From: Bacilli bacterium
GTDB taxonomy: Bacteria; Bacillota_I; Bacilli_A; RFN20; CAG-826
Reading direction: 5' to 3'
DNA: 29,377 nt
Assembly (NCBI GenBank): GCA_016296285.1
Contig: JAEDJP010000005.1
Span: 1 to 29,377 of the forward strand
This document shows, one piece after another, positions 15,636 to 22,507 of this stretch; the first letter of the stretch is position 1, and every line of letters starts with the position of its first letter. A model generated the notes under the pieces. It ran no database searches, was not told the origin of the DNA, and saw nothing but the letters and a program-made list of their open reading frames with translations. The translations under genes and the position numbers were made by a program.

Positions 15636-16634
15636 ATGGCCATTGTCAACAAAGCCGAAGAGAAAGAAATCGTCAACCTTCCCAACCAATTCCAGCCTTT
15701 CACGATCCAAACGGTGATCGACGAGGGCAATTACGCGAAATTCCTCGTCTCCCCGCTCGAAAGAGGGTTCGGCATTACGCTTGGAAACGCGCTTCGCCGC
15801 GTCCTCCTCAGCGCCCTTCCCGGCGCGTCCGTCTATGCGGTCCAAATCGAAGGCGTCCGTCACGAATTCACGGCCATCAAAGGCTGCGATGAGGACGTCA
15901 CCGCCATCATCCTGAATCTCAAGGATCTCGTCCTCAAGATCGACGATGAATCCGCGGATACCAAGTATTTGAGCCTCGATGTCCACGGGCCCTGCACCGT
16001 CAAGGCCTCGGACCTCGTCTGCCCCGCGCTCGTCTCCGTCGTCAACGGCGACCTCGAAATCGCCCACTTGAACGCCGAAGGCGCCCTCAAGATGACCATC
16101 CTCGTCGCTTCCGGCCGCGGATACGTCACCTCCGAGCAGAACAAGATCAACCGCAAGATCGAGACCGTCGGCGTCATCTCGACCGACTCCAACTACAGCC
16201 CCGTCACGAAAGTGGCTTACTCCGTCGAGCCGACCCGTGTCGGCCACGACAGCAAGTTCGATGCCTTGACCCTCGAAGTCAGCACCAACGGCAGCTGCAC
16301 CCCAGCCGAGGCCGTCACCCTCGCTTCCAAGCTTCTCATCAACCAGCTTGCCAACTTCTCCCTCATCGAGAGCAACAAGGAATACAAGATGGTCAAGGAA
16401 GCCCCGAAAGCCGAGGAGAACAAATTCCAAAACATGCTGATCGAAGAACTCGATCTCAGCGTCCGCAGCAACAATTGCTTGAAGCGCGCCGGCATCACCA
16501 CCGTCATGGAGCTCACCCAGAGGAGCGAGGACGAGATGATGAAAGTCCGCAATTTGGGCAAGAAGTCCCTCAAGGAAGTCAAAGAGAAGCTGAATGAAAT
16601 CGGCCTCCACTTCCGCGATTACATAGGAGAATAA
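15636..16634 (+). CDS. rpoA: DNA-directed RNA polymerase subunit alpha
   Basis: The alpha subunit nucleates RNA polymerase assembly and its C-terminal domain contacts UP elements and activators. The 332-residue protein has the N-terminal dimerisation domain, with LERGFGITLGNALRRVLLSA near residue 40. A linker follows near residues 235-250, then the C-terminal domain with LSVRSNNCLKRAGI and VRNLGKKSLKEVKEKL. Length is typical. AGGAGGAAAA precedes the ATG. No rpsD lies between rpsK and rpoA, as in Bacillus. Confidence 0.97.
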   Translation: MAIVNKAEEKEIVNLPNQFQPFTIQTVIDEGNYAKFLVSPLERGFGITLGNALRRVLLSALPGASVYAVQIEGVRHEFTAIKGCDEDVTAIILNLKDLVLKIDDESADTKYLSLDVHGPCTVKASDLVCPALVSVVNGDLEIAHLNAEGALKMTILVASGRGYVTSEQNKINRKIETVGVISTDSNYSPVTKVAYSVEPTRVGHDSKFDALTLEVSTNGSCTPAEAVTLASKLLINQLANFSLIESNKEYKMVKEAPKAEENKFQNMLIEELDLSVRSNNCLKRAGITTVMELTQRSEDEMMKVRNLGKKSLKEVKEKLNEIGLHFRDYIGE

Positions 16635-16636
16635 AC

Positions 16637-17038
16637 ATGGCAGCACAAGGAAGAAAGAACGTTCACGGCAAAACCGGTGTTCGTTTCAAGGCGGGATACA
16701 CCGCCTCGAAGAACAAGGCGATGCTCCGCAATGTCGTCTCCAGCCTCATCATCAACGGCGAAGTGAAAGTCACTTCCGGCGTTGTCAAGGAGCTCAAGAC
16801 CCTCGCGGAACACCTCGTCACCCTCGCGAAGAGGGGTGACCTCCACGCCCGTCGCCTCGCCGCGCAGACCGTCCGCAACGGTTTCGTCGACGAGAACGGC
16901 GTCGAGGCCCTCGACAAGCTCTTCTCCGAGATCGGCCCGAAGTTCGCGTCCCGCAACGGCGGCTACACCCGCGCCCTCAAGCTCGGTGCCCGTCGCGGCG
17001 ACAACGCCGAGGTCGTCTTGGTTCGCTGGGTCGCCTAA
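16637..17038 (+). CDS. rplQ: 50S ribosomal protein L17
   Basis: L17 sits near the tunnel exit. The 133-residue protein contains the basic N-terminus, the MLRNVVSSLIINGEVKVTSG segment (the equivalent of the family MLRNL motif), and the C-terminal GGYTRALKLGARRGDNAEVV block. The start lies two bases after rpoA, with TAGGAGA in the rpoA tail. It is the last gene of the long ribosomal protein run and is followed by a strong terminator. Confidence 0.96.
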   Translation: MAAQGRKNVHGKTGVRFKAGYTASKNKAMLRNVVSSLIINGEVKVTSGVVKELKTLAEHLVTLAKRGDLHARRLAAQTVRNGFVDENGVEALDKLFSEIGPKFASRNGGYTRALKLGARRGDNAEVVLVRWVA

Positions 17039-17051
17039 GCCCTCGTTCCCG

Positions 17052-17084
17052 AAAGCGCCTTGCCTTCATGGCGGGGCGCTTTTC
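17052..17084 (+). terminator. intrinsic terminator after rplQ
   Basis: AAAGCGCCTTGCC (17052-17064) pairs with GGCGGGGCGCTTT (17070-17082) in a 13-bp stem with two G-U pairs, a 5-base loop and a short T run. It ends the S10-spc-alpha run. The promoter of the next gene lies immediately downstream. Confidence 0.85.
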
Positions 17085-17100
17085 TCGTATAATGGCCCCC
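17065..17100 (+). promoter_or_regulatory. promoter of the HAD phosphatase gene, predicted leaderless start
   Basis: A perfect TATAAT lies at 17088-17093, seven bases before the ATG. The -35 candidate TTCATG (17065-17070, 17-base spacing) is weak and lies inside the terminator. There is no Shine-Dalgarno sequence. Transcription would begin at or within a base or two of the start codon. Confidence 0.6.
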
Positions 17101-17766
17101 ATGAATTACCTCTTCGATTTGGATGGGACGCTGCTCGATACCCTCCATGACATCAAGGACGCCCTGAACGATGCCCTCGCGGAAACCGGGGTTCCCCTTT
17201 CCTATACCTACGACGAGGCCAAGCGCCTGATTGGCTCTGGGGCCGAAACGCTCATGCACCGAGCCCTCGCCCAATTGGACGACGAATCGCGCTTTAGCGA
17301 CCTGAAAAAGGCCTTTTTGCCCCGTTACATGTCTTACCAAGGGAAGCACACGCGCCCATTCCCCCACGTGGAGGAGGTATTAAAGGCTCTTCATGATCGC
17401 GGCGACCTCCTGTTCATCGTCTCGAACAAGCCGGACGCCATGGCCCAAGACATCGTGCGCCGCTGCTTGCCCATCTCCCTTTTCTCCCGCGTGCTTGGCC
17501 ACCAAGACGGAGATCCCGTCAAGCCGAACCCGATTCAAGTCGAGCGGATTTTCCGCGATTTCCACCTGCGTCCCGAGGATTCCGTCTTCGTCGGGGATTC
17601 CGCGGTCGACGCCTTGACCGCGCAGGCGGCGGGCCTTCCTTGCGTCCTTTGCCTTTATGGTTACGGGCATTATGACGAAGCCCTTCTTTCCTCGGTGAGA
17701 GGGACCCTTTCCGATTTTCGCGATTTGCTGCATTTTTCCTCTATTCAAAATCCGGGGGTGGAATAG
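17101..17766 (+). CDS. HAD-superfamily phosphatase, phosphoglycolate phosphatase-like
   Basis: The 221-residue protein is a HAD hydrolase with a helical cap. Motif I is FDLDGTLLDT with the nucleophile D6 and the acid D8. Motif II is the serine in FIVSNKP, the motif III lysine is in GDPVKPNP, and motif IV is FVGDSAVD. The architecture resembles Gph/PpaX-type phosphatases, but the substrate cannot be read from sequence. The ATG at 17101 is chosen because motif I starts directly after it and TATAAT lies just upstream. The gene precedes cysS, a less usual neighbour. Confidence 0.85.
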   Translation: MNYLFDLDGTLLDTLHDIKDALNDALAETGVPLSYTYDEAKRLIGSGAETLMHRALAQLDDESRFSDLKKAFLPRYMSYQGKHTRPFPHVEEVLKALHDRGDLLFIVSNKPDAMAQDIVRRCLPISLFSRVLGHQDGDPVKPNPIQVERIFRDFHLRPEDSVFVGDSAVDALTAQAAGLPCVLCLYGYGHYDEALLSSVRGTLSDFRDLLHFSSIQNPGVE

Positions 17767-17775
17767 AATTATTGT
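17764..17775 (+). promoter_or_regulatory. candidate -10 element of cysS, predicted leaderless start
   Basis: TAGAAT (17764-17769) overlaps the stop codon of the preceding gene and lies six bases before the cysS ATG. No ribosome binding site is visible, and no convincing -35 element is present. The geometry repeats that of the gene upstream. Confidence 0.45.
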
Positions 17776-19122
17776 ATGCATAAGATCGTCTTGTATTCTT
17801 CCCTCGGGAATTCCTTGCAGGAATTCGTCCCCATCGTTCCCGGCAAAGTCTCGTTCTATGTTTGCGGTCCGACGGTCTATAACTCCCCCCACATCGGGAA
17901 TATCCGTCCCGTCATCGTTTTCGACGTATGGAGACGCCTTTTCTCCGCGCTTGGGTACGAGGTCACGTTCGTCCAAAATTACACGGACGTCGACGACAAG
18001 ATCATCAATCGCGCGAAAGAACTCGGAATCCCCGAGAAAGAACTGACCGATTCCGTCATCAAGGAATTCCAGGACGTCGTCGCCAAGGTCGGCTCCTTGC
18101 CCCCGGATGAAACGCCTCGTCCCACGGTTTACATGCCGCAGATGATTTCCTATATCGATGACCTCGTGAAAAACGGGAACGCCTATGTCGCGAACGGGGA
18201 CGTTTATTTCCGCGTTTCCAACGTTTCGGACTATGGATGCCTTTCCGGCAACACCCCGGAATCGCTCATTTCGGGCGCCCGCATCGAGGTGAATTCCCAA
18301 AAGGAATCGCCCCTTGATTTCGCTTTGTGGAAGAAGACGGACGAAGGCATCCGCTGGGATACCCCATGGTCGCAAGGCCGCCCGGGCTGGCATACCGAAT
18401 GCTGCGTCATGATCAATTCGCTCTTCTCCGCCCAGAACGGCCTCATCGACATCCACGGCGGCGGATTCGATTTGAAATTCCCCCACCACGAAAACGAGAT
18501 CGCCCAGGCGGAAGCCCATAACGGCAACCATCTCGCCCACTATTGGCTTCACAACGGCTTCATCAACATCAACAACGAGAAGATGTCCAAATCCCTCGGC
18601 AACGTCTTGCTCGCGAAGGACGTCATCGCGATGTACGGCGGGATGGCGCTGCGCCTCATGACGCTCAACGCCCATTACCGCGCCCCCCTTTCCTTCAGCG
18701 AGGAAACGATCCGCGAGGCCGACAAGAACATCAAGAAAATCGAGTCCACGATGAAGACCCTCGCCTTGAAACTCCAATCTTCCGGCGTCGACCTTTCCGC
18801 CCTCCAAGGAGGGAACGAGGATGCCTTCCTCGACGAGATGTGCAACGACCTCAATACCCCGAACGCCATCACGGTCCTTTACGCGGAGGTCAAGACGGCC
18901 AATCAGATGGTTCGCGTCCCGAACCCAGACCTTGCTGCCCTCGGAGCTTCCTTTGCCCGCATCCGCGACTATCTCGATATCTTGGGGCTCGCCATCCCCT
19001 ATCCGGTCTTAAACGAAGAAGACAAAGCCCTTTATCGGGAATATCTCGAGGCGAAATCCGCAAAAGACTTCTCCCGCAGCGACGCGTTGCGCGCTAAACT
19101 AATAGACAAGAAGATTCTCTGA
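17776..19122 (+). CDS. cysS: cysteinyl-tRNA synthetase
   Basis: This class I enzyme charges tRNA-Cys. The 448-residue protein shows the zinc ligand C30 in YVCGPTVYNSPHIGN, with the HIGH-type signature PHIGN at about residues 38-42. The remaining zinc ligands are in TECCVMINS and FPHHENEIAQ, and the KMSKS loop is at 269-273. Length is close to the family norm, with a short C-terminal domain. The gene ends one base before the MgtC-like gene. In Bacillus cysS also lies upstream of rlmB, sigH, rpmG, secE and nusG, so the wider order is conserved. Confidence 0.96.
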   Translation: MHKIVLYSSLGNSLQEFVPIVPGKVSFYVCGPTVYNSPHIGNIRPVIVFDVWRRLFSALGYEVTFVQNYTDVDDKIINRAKELGIPEKELTDSVIKEFQDVVAKVGSLPPDETPRPTVYMPQMISYIDDLVKNGNAYVANGDVYFRVSNVSDYGCLSGNTPESLISGARIEVNSQKESPLDFALWKKTDEGIRWDTPWSQGRPGWHTECCVMINSLFSAQNGLIDIHGGGFDLKFPHHENEIAQAEAHNGNHLAHYWLHNGFININNEKMSKSLGNVLLAKDVIAMYGGMALRLMTLNAHYRAPLSFSEETIREADKNIKKIESTMKTLALKLQSSGVDLSALQGGNEDAFLDEMCNDLNTPNAITVLYAEVKTANQMVRVPNPDLAALGASFARIRDYLDILGLAIPYPVLNEEDKALYREYLEAKSAKDFSRSDALRAKLIDKKIL

Positions 19123-19123
19123 T

Positions 19124-19891
19124 ATGAATGGCATCGATAGATTGATCATCGAATGGTTCAACACCGATTTCGGTCTTGGATTTTCCGGCGGAATCGTCGG
19201 GAATGCCTGCCTGATCGTTTTGTCGTTCCTGATGACCCTTCTGCTTTCGGGCCTCATCGGCTTTGAGCGCGAATACCACGGCCATAGCGCCGGCCTTCGC
19301 ACCCACGTTTTGATCGCCATCGGATCCTGCGTCATCATGGTCCTTTCCGTCTATGGCTTTGGCTACTGGGATTCCATCCACCTCGCCAATGGCGCGAGCC
19401 GCGATCCGGCTCGCCTTGCCGCCCAAGCGATCACGGGCATCGGCTTCCTCGGTGCCGGCACCATCATCCAAACCGGCATGAATATCAAGGGTCTCACCAC
19501 CGCCGCCACGATCTGGGTCGCCATGGGCATCGGCCTTGCCTGCGGATGCGGCTCTTTCCTCGTTGCGATCCTCGTCACGGCCCTTTCTTTCTTCGTCTTG
19601 GTCGGCCTCAATCGGCTCGAAACTTTCGCCGCCAAGAAAAACCCCTTCCTCGTCATCGTCGTCCCGCAAGACCAAGCGGTTCTCGGGACGCTGCTTCAGG
19701 TCGCCAAGCGTCTAGGCCTCGTGGTAGAAGAAACCATCTCCGAGATGACCGTCTACCAAGAGACGCCCGCGCTTCGCGTCATCGTCAAATGTGGCCGCGT
19801 TCGCCCGGAAGCCCTGTCGGCATTTGTCGACGAGATCCGGGCTTCGATACACCCTTTGGGGCTTCGCGTGAACAACATGGAGGCATTCTAA
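19124..19891 (+). CDS. MgtC/SapB-family membrane protein
   Basis: The 255-residue protein has several hydrophobic segments over residues 22-170 and the family signature GLIGFEREYHGHSAGLRTHV near residue 45. It then has GIGFLGAGTIIQTG and the GLTTAATIWVAMGIGLACG segment. The last ~85 residues look like the soluble ACT-like domain found in MgtC-type proteins. MgtC proteins are linked to magnesium limitation and inhibition of the ATP synthase in pathogens, but most family members are uncharacterised. The gene begins one base after cysS and is followed one base later by rlmB, so it is part of that operon. No strong ribosome binding site is present, suggesting coupling. Confidence 0.88.
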   Translation: MNGIDRLIIEWFNTDFGLGFSGGIVGNACLIVLSFLMTLLLSGLIGFEREYHGHSAGLRTHVLIAIGSCVIMVLSVYGFGYWDSIHLANGASRDPARLAAQAITGIGFLGAGTIIQTGMNIKGLTTAATIWVAMGIGLACGCGSFLVAILVTALSFFVLVGLNRLETFAAKKNPFLVIVVPQDQAVLGTLLQVAKRLGLVVEETISEMTVYQETPALRVIVKCGRVRPEALSAFVDEIRASIHPLGLRVNNMEAF

Positions 19892-19892
19892 G

Positions 19893-20621
19893 GTGGATGA
19901 GAAAGTCTACGGAATCAACGCGGTACGCGAAAGCGTAGAATCAAGGAGGGCGAAAAAGCTGTTCGCGTCCCCCAAGGTCCTTGGTCATCCCGTTGTCGTC
20001 GAAGCGAAGAAGGTGAAGATTCCCGTCGTCGTCGCCCAAGACGAAGCGTTGACGAAGATGATCGGAAAACGATATCACCAAGGCCTGGTGGCTCTCGTCG
20101 AACCCTTTGCCTATGCGAAACTCGATGATGTTTTGGCAAAAGCGAAGGACAAGGAATATCCATTGCTTATCATGCTAGACGGCATCGAGGACCCTCATAA
20201 CCTTGGTGCGATTTTGCGCTCTTGCGACGCGTTCGGTGTCGACGGGGTCATTATAAGAGAAAAAAACGAGGTCCCGCTCAACGACACTGTTGCCCGTGTG
20301 TCCACGGGCGCCATCCATTACGTGGATGTCGTCTCGGTGACAAACCTTTCCAGGACCATCGAAGCCTTGAAAAGGAATGGCTATTGGGTCATTGGAACGG
20401 ACGGAAGTGCCGCAAAGAGTATTTATGAGGAAACTTACCGCTATCCAGTTTGCTTGGTTGTGGGATCGGAAGGCGAGGGCATTTCTCGCCTGGTTTTGGA
20501 GCATTGCGACATCACCGTCAAAATCCCCATGGTTGGCCATGTAAATTCCCTGAATGCTTCCGTGTCTGCTGGCATAAGCATCTCAGCGGTGAGATTCGTT
20601 CAAAGTTCGAATGCAAAATAA
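19893..20621 (+). CDS. rlmB: 23S rRNA (guanosine-2'-O-)-methyltransferase RlmB, TrmH family
   Basis: RlmB-type SPOUT enzymes methylate the 2'-O of a guanosine in 23S rRNA. The 242 residues have the N-terminal substrate-binding domain starting VYGINAVRESVESR, then motif 1 (LDGIEDPHNLGAILRSCDAF), motif 2 (LVVGSEGEGISRLV) and motif 3 (IPMVGHVNSLNASVSAGI). The start is a GTG at 19893, supported by GGAGG inside the preceding gene at about 19878-19882. The exact target nucleotide is not proven; TrmH-family paralogues look alike. Confidence 0.9.
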   Translation: MDEKVYGINAVRESVESRRAKKLFASPKVLGHPVVVEAKKVKIPVVVAQDEALTKMIGKRYHQGLVALVEPFAYAKLDDVLAKAKDKEYPLLIMLDGIEDPHNLGAILRSCDAFGVDGVIIREKNEVPLNDTVARVSTGAIHYVDVVSVTNLSRTIEALKRNGYWVIGTDGSAAKSIYEETYRYPVCLVVGSEGEGISRLVLEHCDITVKIPMVGHVNSLNASVSAGISISAVRFVQSSNAK

Positions 20622-21378
20622 ACCAACTGTGCGCTTCGGCTGTTCCGCGCAGCCCGAAGACAAACACGCCAAAAGCGGCGTTTTTTGTTTCTGCTTGAAC
20701 GATAATTCCTTCTCCGATGAAGAAGATATCGTTTGTGCGGATACTCAATCCATCACCTCTCTCACGGACGAGCAGCTCGTCTCTGAGCATCGCCATGGCA
20801 ACCCTGGCGCATTCCCCATCCTGATGAATCGCTACATCGACAAGCGCCACGCGATTCTTCGCCGGGCCGCCCCGGAAGTTTTCGCCTTCCTCAAAAACTG
20901 GGAACCCAACATCGTGTTCTTCGATGGGTTCTCGGCCGCCCTCGCGTCTTTCGATTTCCACCACCGTTTCAGCACGCTTCTATACGCTTGCGTGCGGACG
21001 GCCGCCTTCCACGCCTACCGCGACCTTTCAAAGTCCGGCGCTGCCTTGCCGCCTTTGTCTCTGGACGAAGTGCGCGGGGAAGATGGCAATGAATGGACAT
21101 TGCATGACGTCTGCGCGGACCCGTCCTATGCGAACGACCCCGTTCGCGTGGCGACGTCCTACCACTTCCTCTCCGATATCGCCGCCTTGCCGACGAACAA
21201 GTATGACGTACTGACCTATCCGGTCGCCTTGTGCTTGATCGATGGCATGAGGGCCGCCGATATCGTGCGTGCCATGAACGTGACGCGCAAGCGAGTCGAC
21301 ACGATCATCCTCAAGCTGAAGAATTACCTTTGGTCGCGGAAGGATCTTGCCCTCTCGCTCCGCTACGATTTCAAATAA
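20611..21378 (+). CDS. divergent SigH-like RNA polymerase sigma factor
   Basis: The protein occupies the sigH position between rlmB and rpmG. It shows weak but consistent sigma-70 architecture. A region 1.2/2.1-like segment LTDEQLVSEHRHGNPGAFPI is followed by a region 2 helix with FFDGFSAALASFDF and RFSTLLYACVRTAAFHAYRD. After a linker, a region 4 helix-turn-helix has RAADIVRAMNVTRKRVDTII. The acidic EDLVQE-type motif of region 2.2 is absent. The ATG at 20611 overlaps rlmB but lies before a terminator-like hairpin and lacks a ribosome binding site. An in-frame TTG at 20695 would give 227 residues and fit SigH length better. Function as a sigma factor is inference from order and pattern. Confidence 0.7.
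   Translation: MQNKPTVRFGCSAQPEDKHAKSGVFCFCLNDNSFSDEEDIVCADTQSITSLTDEQLVSEHRHGNPGAFPILMNRYIDKRHAILRRAAPEVFAFLKNWEPNIVFFDGFSAALASFDFHHRFSTLLYACVRTAAFHAYRDLSKSGAALPPLSLDEVRGEDGNEWTLHDVCADPSYANDPVRVATSYHFLSDIAALPTNKYDVLTYPVALCLIDGMRAADIVRAMNVTRKRVDTIILKLKNYLWSRKDLALSLRYDFK
20666..20690 (+). terminator. terminator-like hairpin after rlmB
   Basis: ACGCC (20666-20670) pairs with GGCGT (20677-20681), followed by a T-rich run to 20690. A weaker CTTCGG/CCGAAG arm lies just upstream. It lies inside the longest version of the sigma-like frame, which makes the ATG at 20611 doubtful. Confidence 0.55.
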
Positions 21379-21389
21379 TCGCGGCATTT

Positions 21390-21424
21390 GCCCTGGGGTT
21401 TCGGCACGGCCGAAGCCCTGGGGC
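21390..21424 (+). repeat. large inverted repeat (16-bp hairpin) after the sigma-like gene
   Basis: Bases 21390-21405 pair with 21409-21424 without a gap, with three G-U pairs and a 3-base loop. GCCCTGGGG is present in both arms. No T-tract follows, so its role as a terminator is uncertain; it could be a transcript-stabilising or processing element. Confidence 0.6.
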
Positions 21425-21438
21425 TTCAAAACGCGTAT

Positions 21439-21452
21439 TCCCCTTAAGGGGA
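21439..21452. promoter_or_regulatory. 14-bp perfect palindrome upstream of the rpmG promoter
   Basis: TCCCCTTAAGGGGA is a perfect palindrome ending 16 bases before the -35 element of the rpmG-secE-nusG promoter. It could be a regulator site or a small hairpin; nothing identifies the protein. Confidence 0.35.
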
Positions 21453-21468
21453 GCAGGTGATAAAATCG

Positions 21469-21497
21469 TTGACAGGCCTGCGGACACCCGCTATGAT
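21469..21497 (+). promoter_or_regulatory. promoter of rpmG-secE-nusG
   Basis: A perfect TTGACA (21469-21474) and TATGAT (21492-21497) are separated by 17 bases. Transcription would begin near 21504, about 20 bases before rpmG. Confidence 0.85.
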
Positions 21498-21522
21498 TCG
21501 TAGGCTTAAAGTTGAAGATAAA

Positions 21523-21672
21523 ATGAGTCGCGAGAAAGTTTTTTTGATTTGCACGGAATGTCTGAGCCGCAACTACACGGTGCTGAAACGGAAGGATCGT
21601 TCCGAACGTCTCGCCCTCAACAAGTATTGCCCGACCTGCAAACGGCATACGCTTCACAAAGAAAGCAAGTAA
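21523..21672 (+). CDS. rpmG: 50S ribosomal protein L33, zinc-ribbon form
   Basis: The start at 21523 gives 49 residues (MSREKVFLICTECLSRNYTV to HTLHKESK), the normal L33 length. The longer frame from 21457 would begin upstream of the promoter and is rejected. Two CxxC pairs (CTEC and CPTC) form the zinc ribbon. The ribosome binding site is weak (GAAGATAAA). The gene precedes secE and nusG, the usual firmicute order. Confidence 0.95.
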   Translation: MSREKVFLICTECLSRNYTVLKRKDRSERLALNKYCPTCKRHTLHKESK

Positions 21673-21681
21673 GGAGGATCC

Positions 21682-21876
21682 ATGAACCCCATCAAATACA
21701 CGAAAGAAGTCGTGAAAGAAGGCAAGCGCATCCGCTGGCCGAAGCGCGACGTCCTCTTCCCGACCATCGTGGTCGTCATCTGCATCAGCGTCTTCGTGGC
21801 TCTCTTCCTCACGCTTGAGGATTTGACCGCTGGGTCGCTCATCAACCAACTTAGGAATGTCTTCGGAGGAAATTGA
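21682..21876 (+). CDS. secE: preprotein translocase subunit SecE
   Basis: SecE clamps SecY in the translocon. The 64-residue protein is the short Gram-positive form. It has an amphipathic N-terminal helix with VVKEGKRIRWPKRD and a single membrane segment at about residues 26-46 (FPTIVVVICISVFVALF). TAAGGAGGATCC is its ribosome binding site. The stop is one base before nusG. Confidence 0.94.
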   Translation: MNPIKYTKEVVKEGKRIRWPKRDVLFPTIVVVICISVFVALFLTLEDLTAGSLINQLRNVFGGN

Positions 21877-21877
21877 C

Positions 21878-22465
21878 ATGGTTAACGAGATTCAAGACAA
21901 CGCCGCTCCCGCCCTTGGCGAAAAAGCGTGGTATATCGTCACCACCTATTCGAAAAACGAGCAAAAGGCCGCGGAGAACCTGAAACGCCGCATCGAGACG
22001 ATGGGGATGCAGAAATACATCCTTCGCATCGTCGTCGCCGAGCACGCGGTCCCCGTCCTCAACAAAGACGGCACCCCGACGGGCGAGACCAAGATGGAGA
22101 ATTACTATCCTGGCTATTTCTTCGTCGAGATGATCATGACCGATGAATCCTGGTACATCGTCCGTAACACCCCGGGCGTCACCGGCATCGTTGGTTCGAG
22201 CGGCGGCGGACAAAAACCGTGCCCCGTCCCGCGGGAACAGATCGAGCCCGTCCTCAAGAGGATGAACATGATCGAGGAGAGCATGTACGACCGTTACCAA
22301 GTCGGCGACGTCGTCCGCATCATCCACGGTGCCTTGGAAGGCACCGAGGGCACGATCGAGAGCATCGATCGCCAAACCGGCATGGTCTGCGTCCACACGA
22401 TCTTCTTCGGGCGCGTCACCCCGGTCGACCTCGAATTCTCCGAAATCGAAAAGCTCTCGGAGTAA
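21878..22465 (+). CDS. nusG: transcription termination/antitermination protein NusG
   Basis: NusG binds RNA polymerase and modulates pausing and coupling to the ribosome through S10. The 195 residues have an NGN domain (AWYIVTTYSKNEQKAAENLK near residue 18, then YYPGYFFVEM and VRNTPGVTGIVG) and a C-terminal KOW domain (QVGDVVRIIHGALEGTEGTI). The ATG at 21878 is preferred over 21857 because GGAGG lies just upstream and secE ends at 21876. Unusually, rplK does not follow; a terminator ends the operon. Confidence 0.95.
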   Translation: MVNEIQDNAAPALGEKAWYIVTTYSKNEQKAAENLKRRIETMGMQKYILRIVVAEHAVPVLNKDGTPTGETKMENYYPGYFFVEMIMTDESWYIVRNTPGVTGIVGSSGGGQKPCPVPREQIEPVLKRMNMIEESMYDRYQVGDVVRIIHGALEGTEGTIESIDRQTGMVCVHTIFFGRVTPVDLEFSEIEKLSE

Positions 22466-22471
22466 GCCCAA

Positions 22472-22500
22472 AAAAAAGCGAGATCACGTCTCGCTTTTTT
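22472..22500. terminator. bidirectional terminator between nusG and the convergent gene
   Basis: AAAAAAGCGAGA (22472-22483) pairs perfectly with TCTCGCTTTTTT (22489-22500) across a 5-base loop. It serves nusG on the plus strand and the leftward gene on the minus strand. Confidence 0.92.
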
Positions 22501-22507
22501 CATGCCT

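Noticed and set aside
17380..18807. 475-codon minus-strand frame opposite the HAD gene and cysS
   Set aside because: cysS motifs on the plus strand are unambiguous; the antisense translation shows no domain.
21457..21522. Longer N-terminus for L33 from 21457
   Set aside because: It would place the start codon upstream of the TTGACA-TATGAT promoter; the 49-residue form has normal length.
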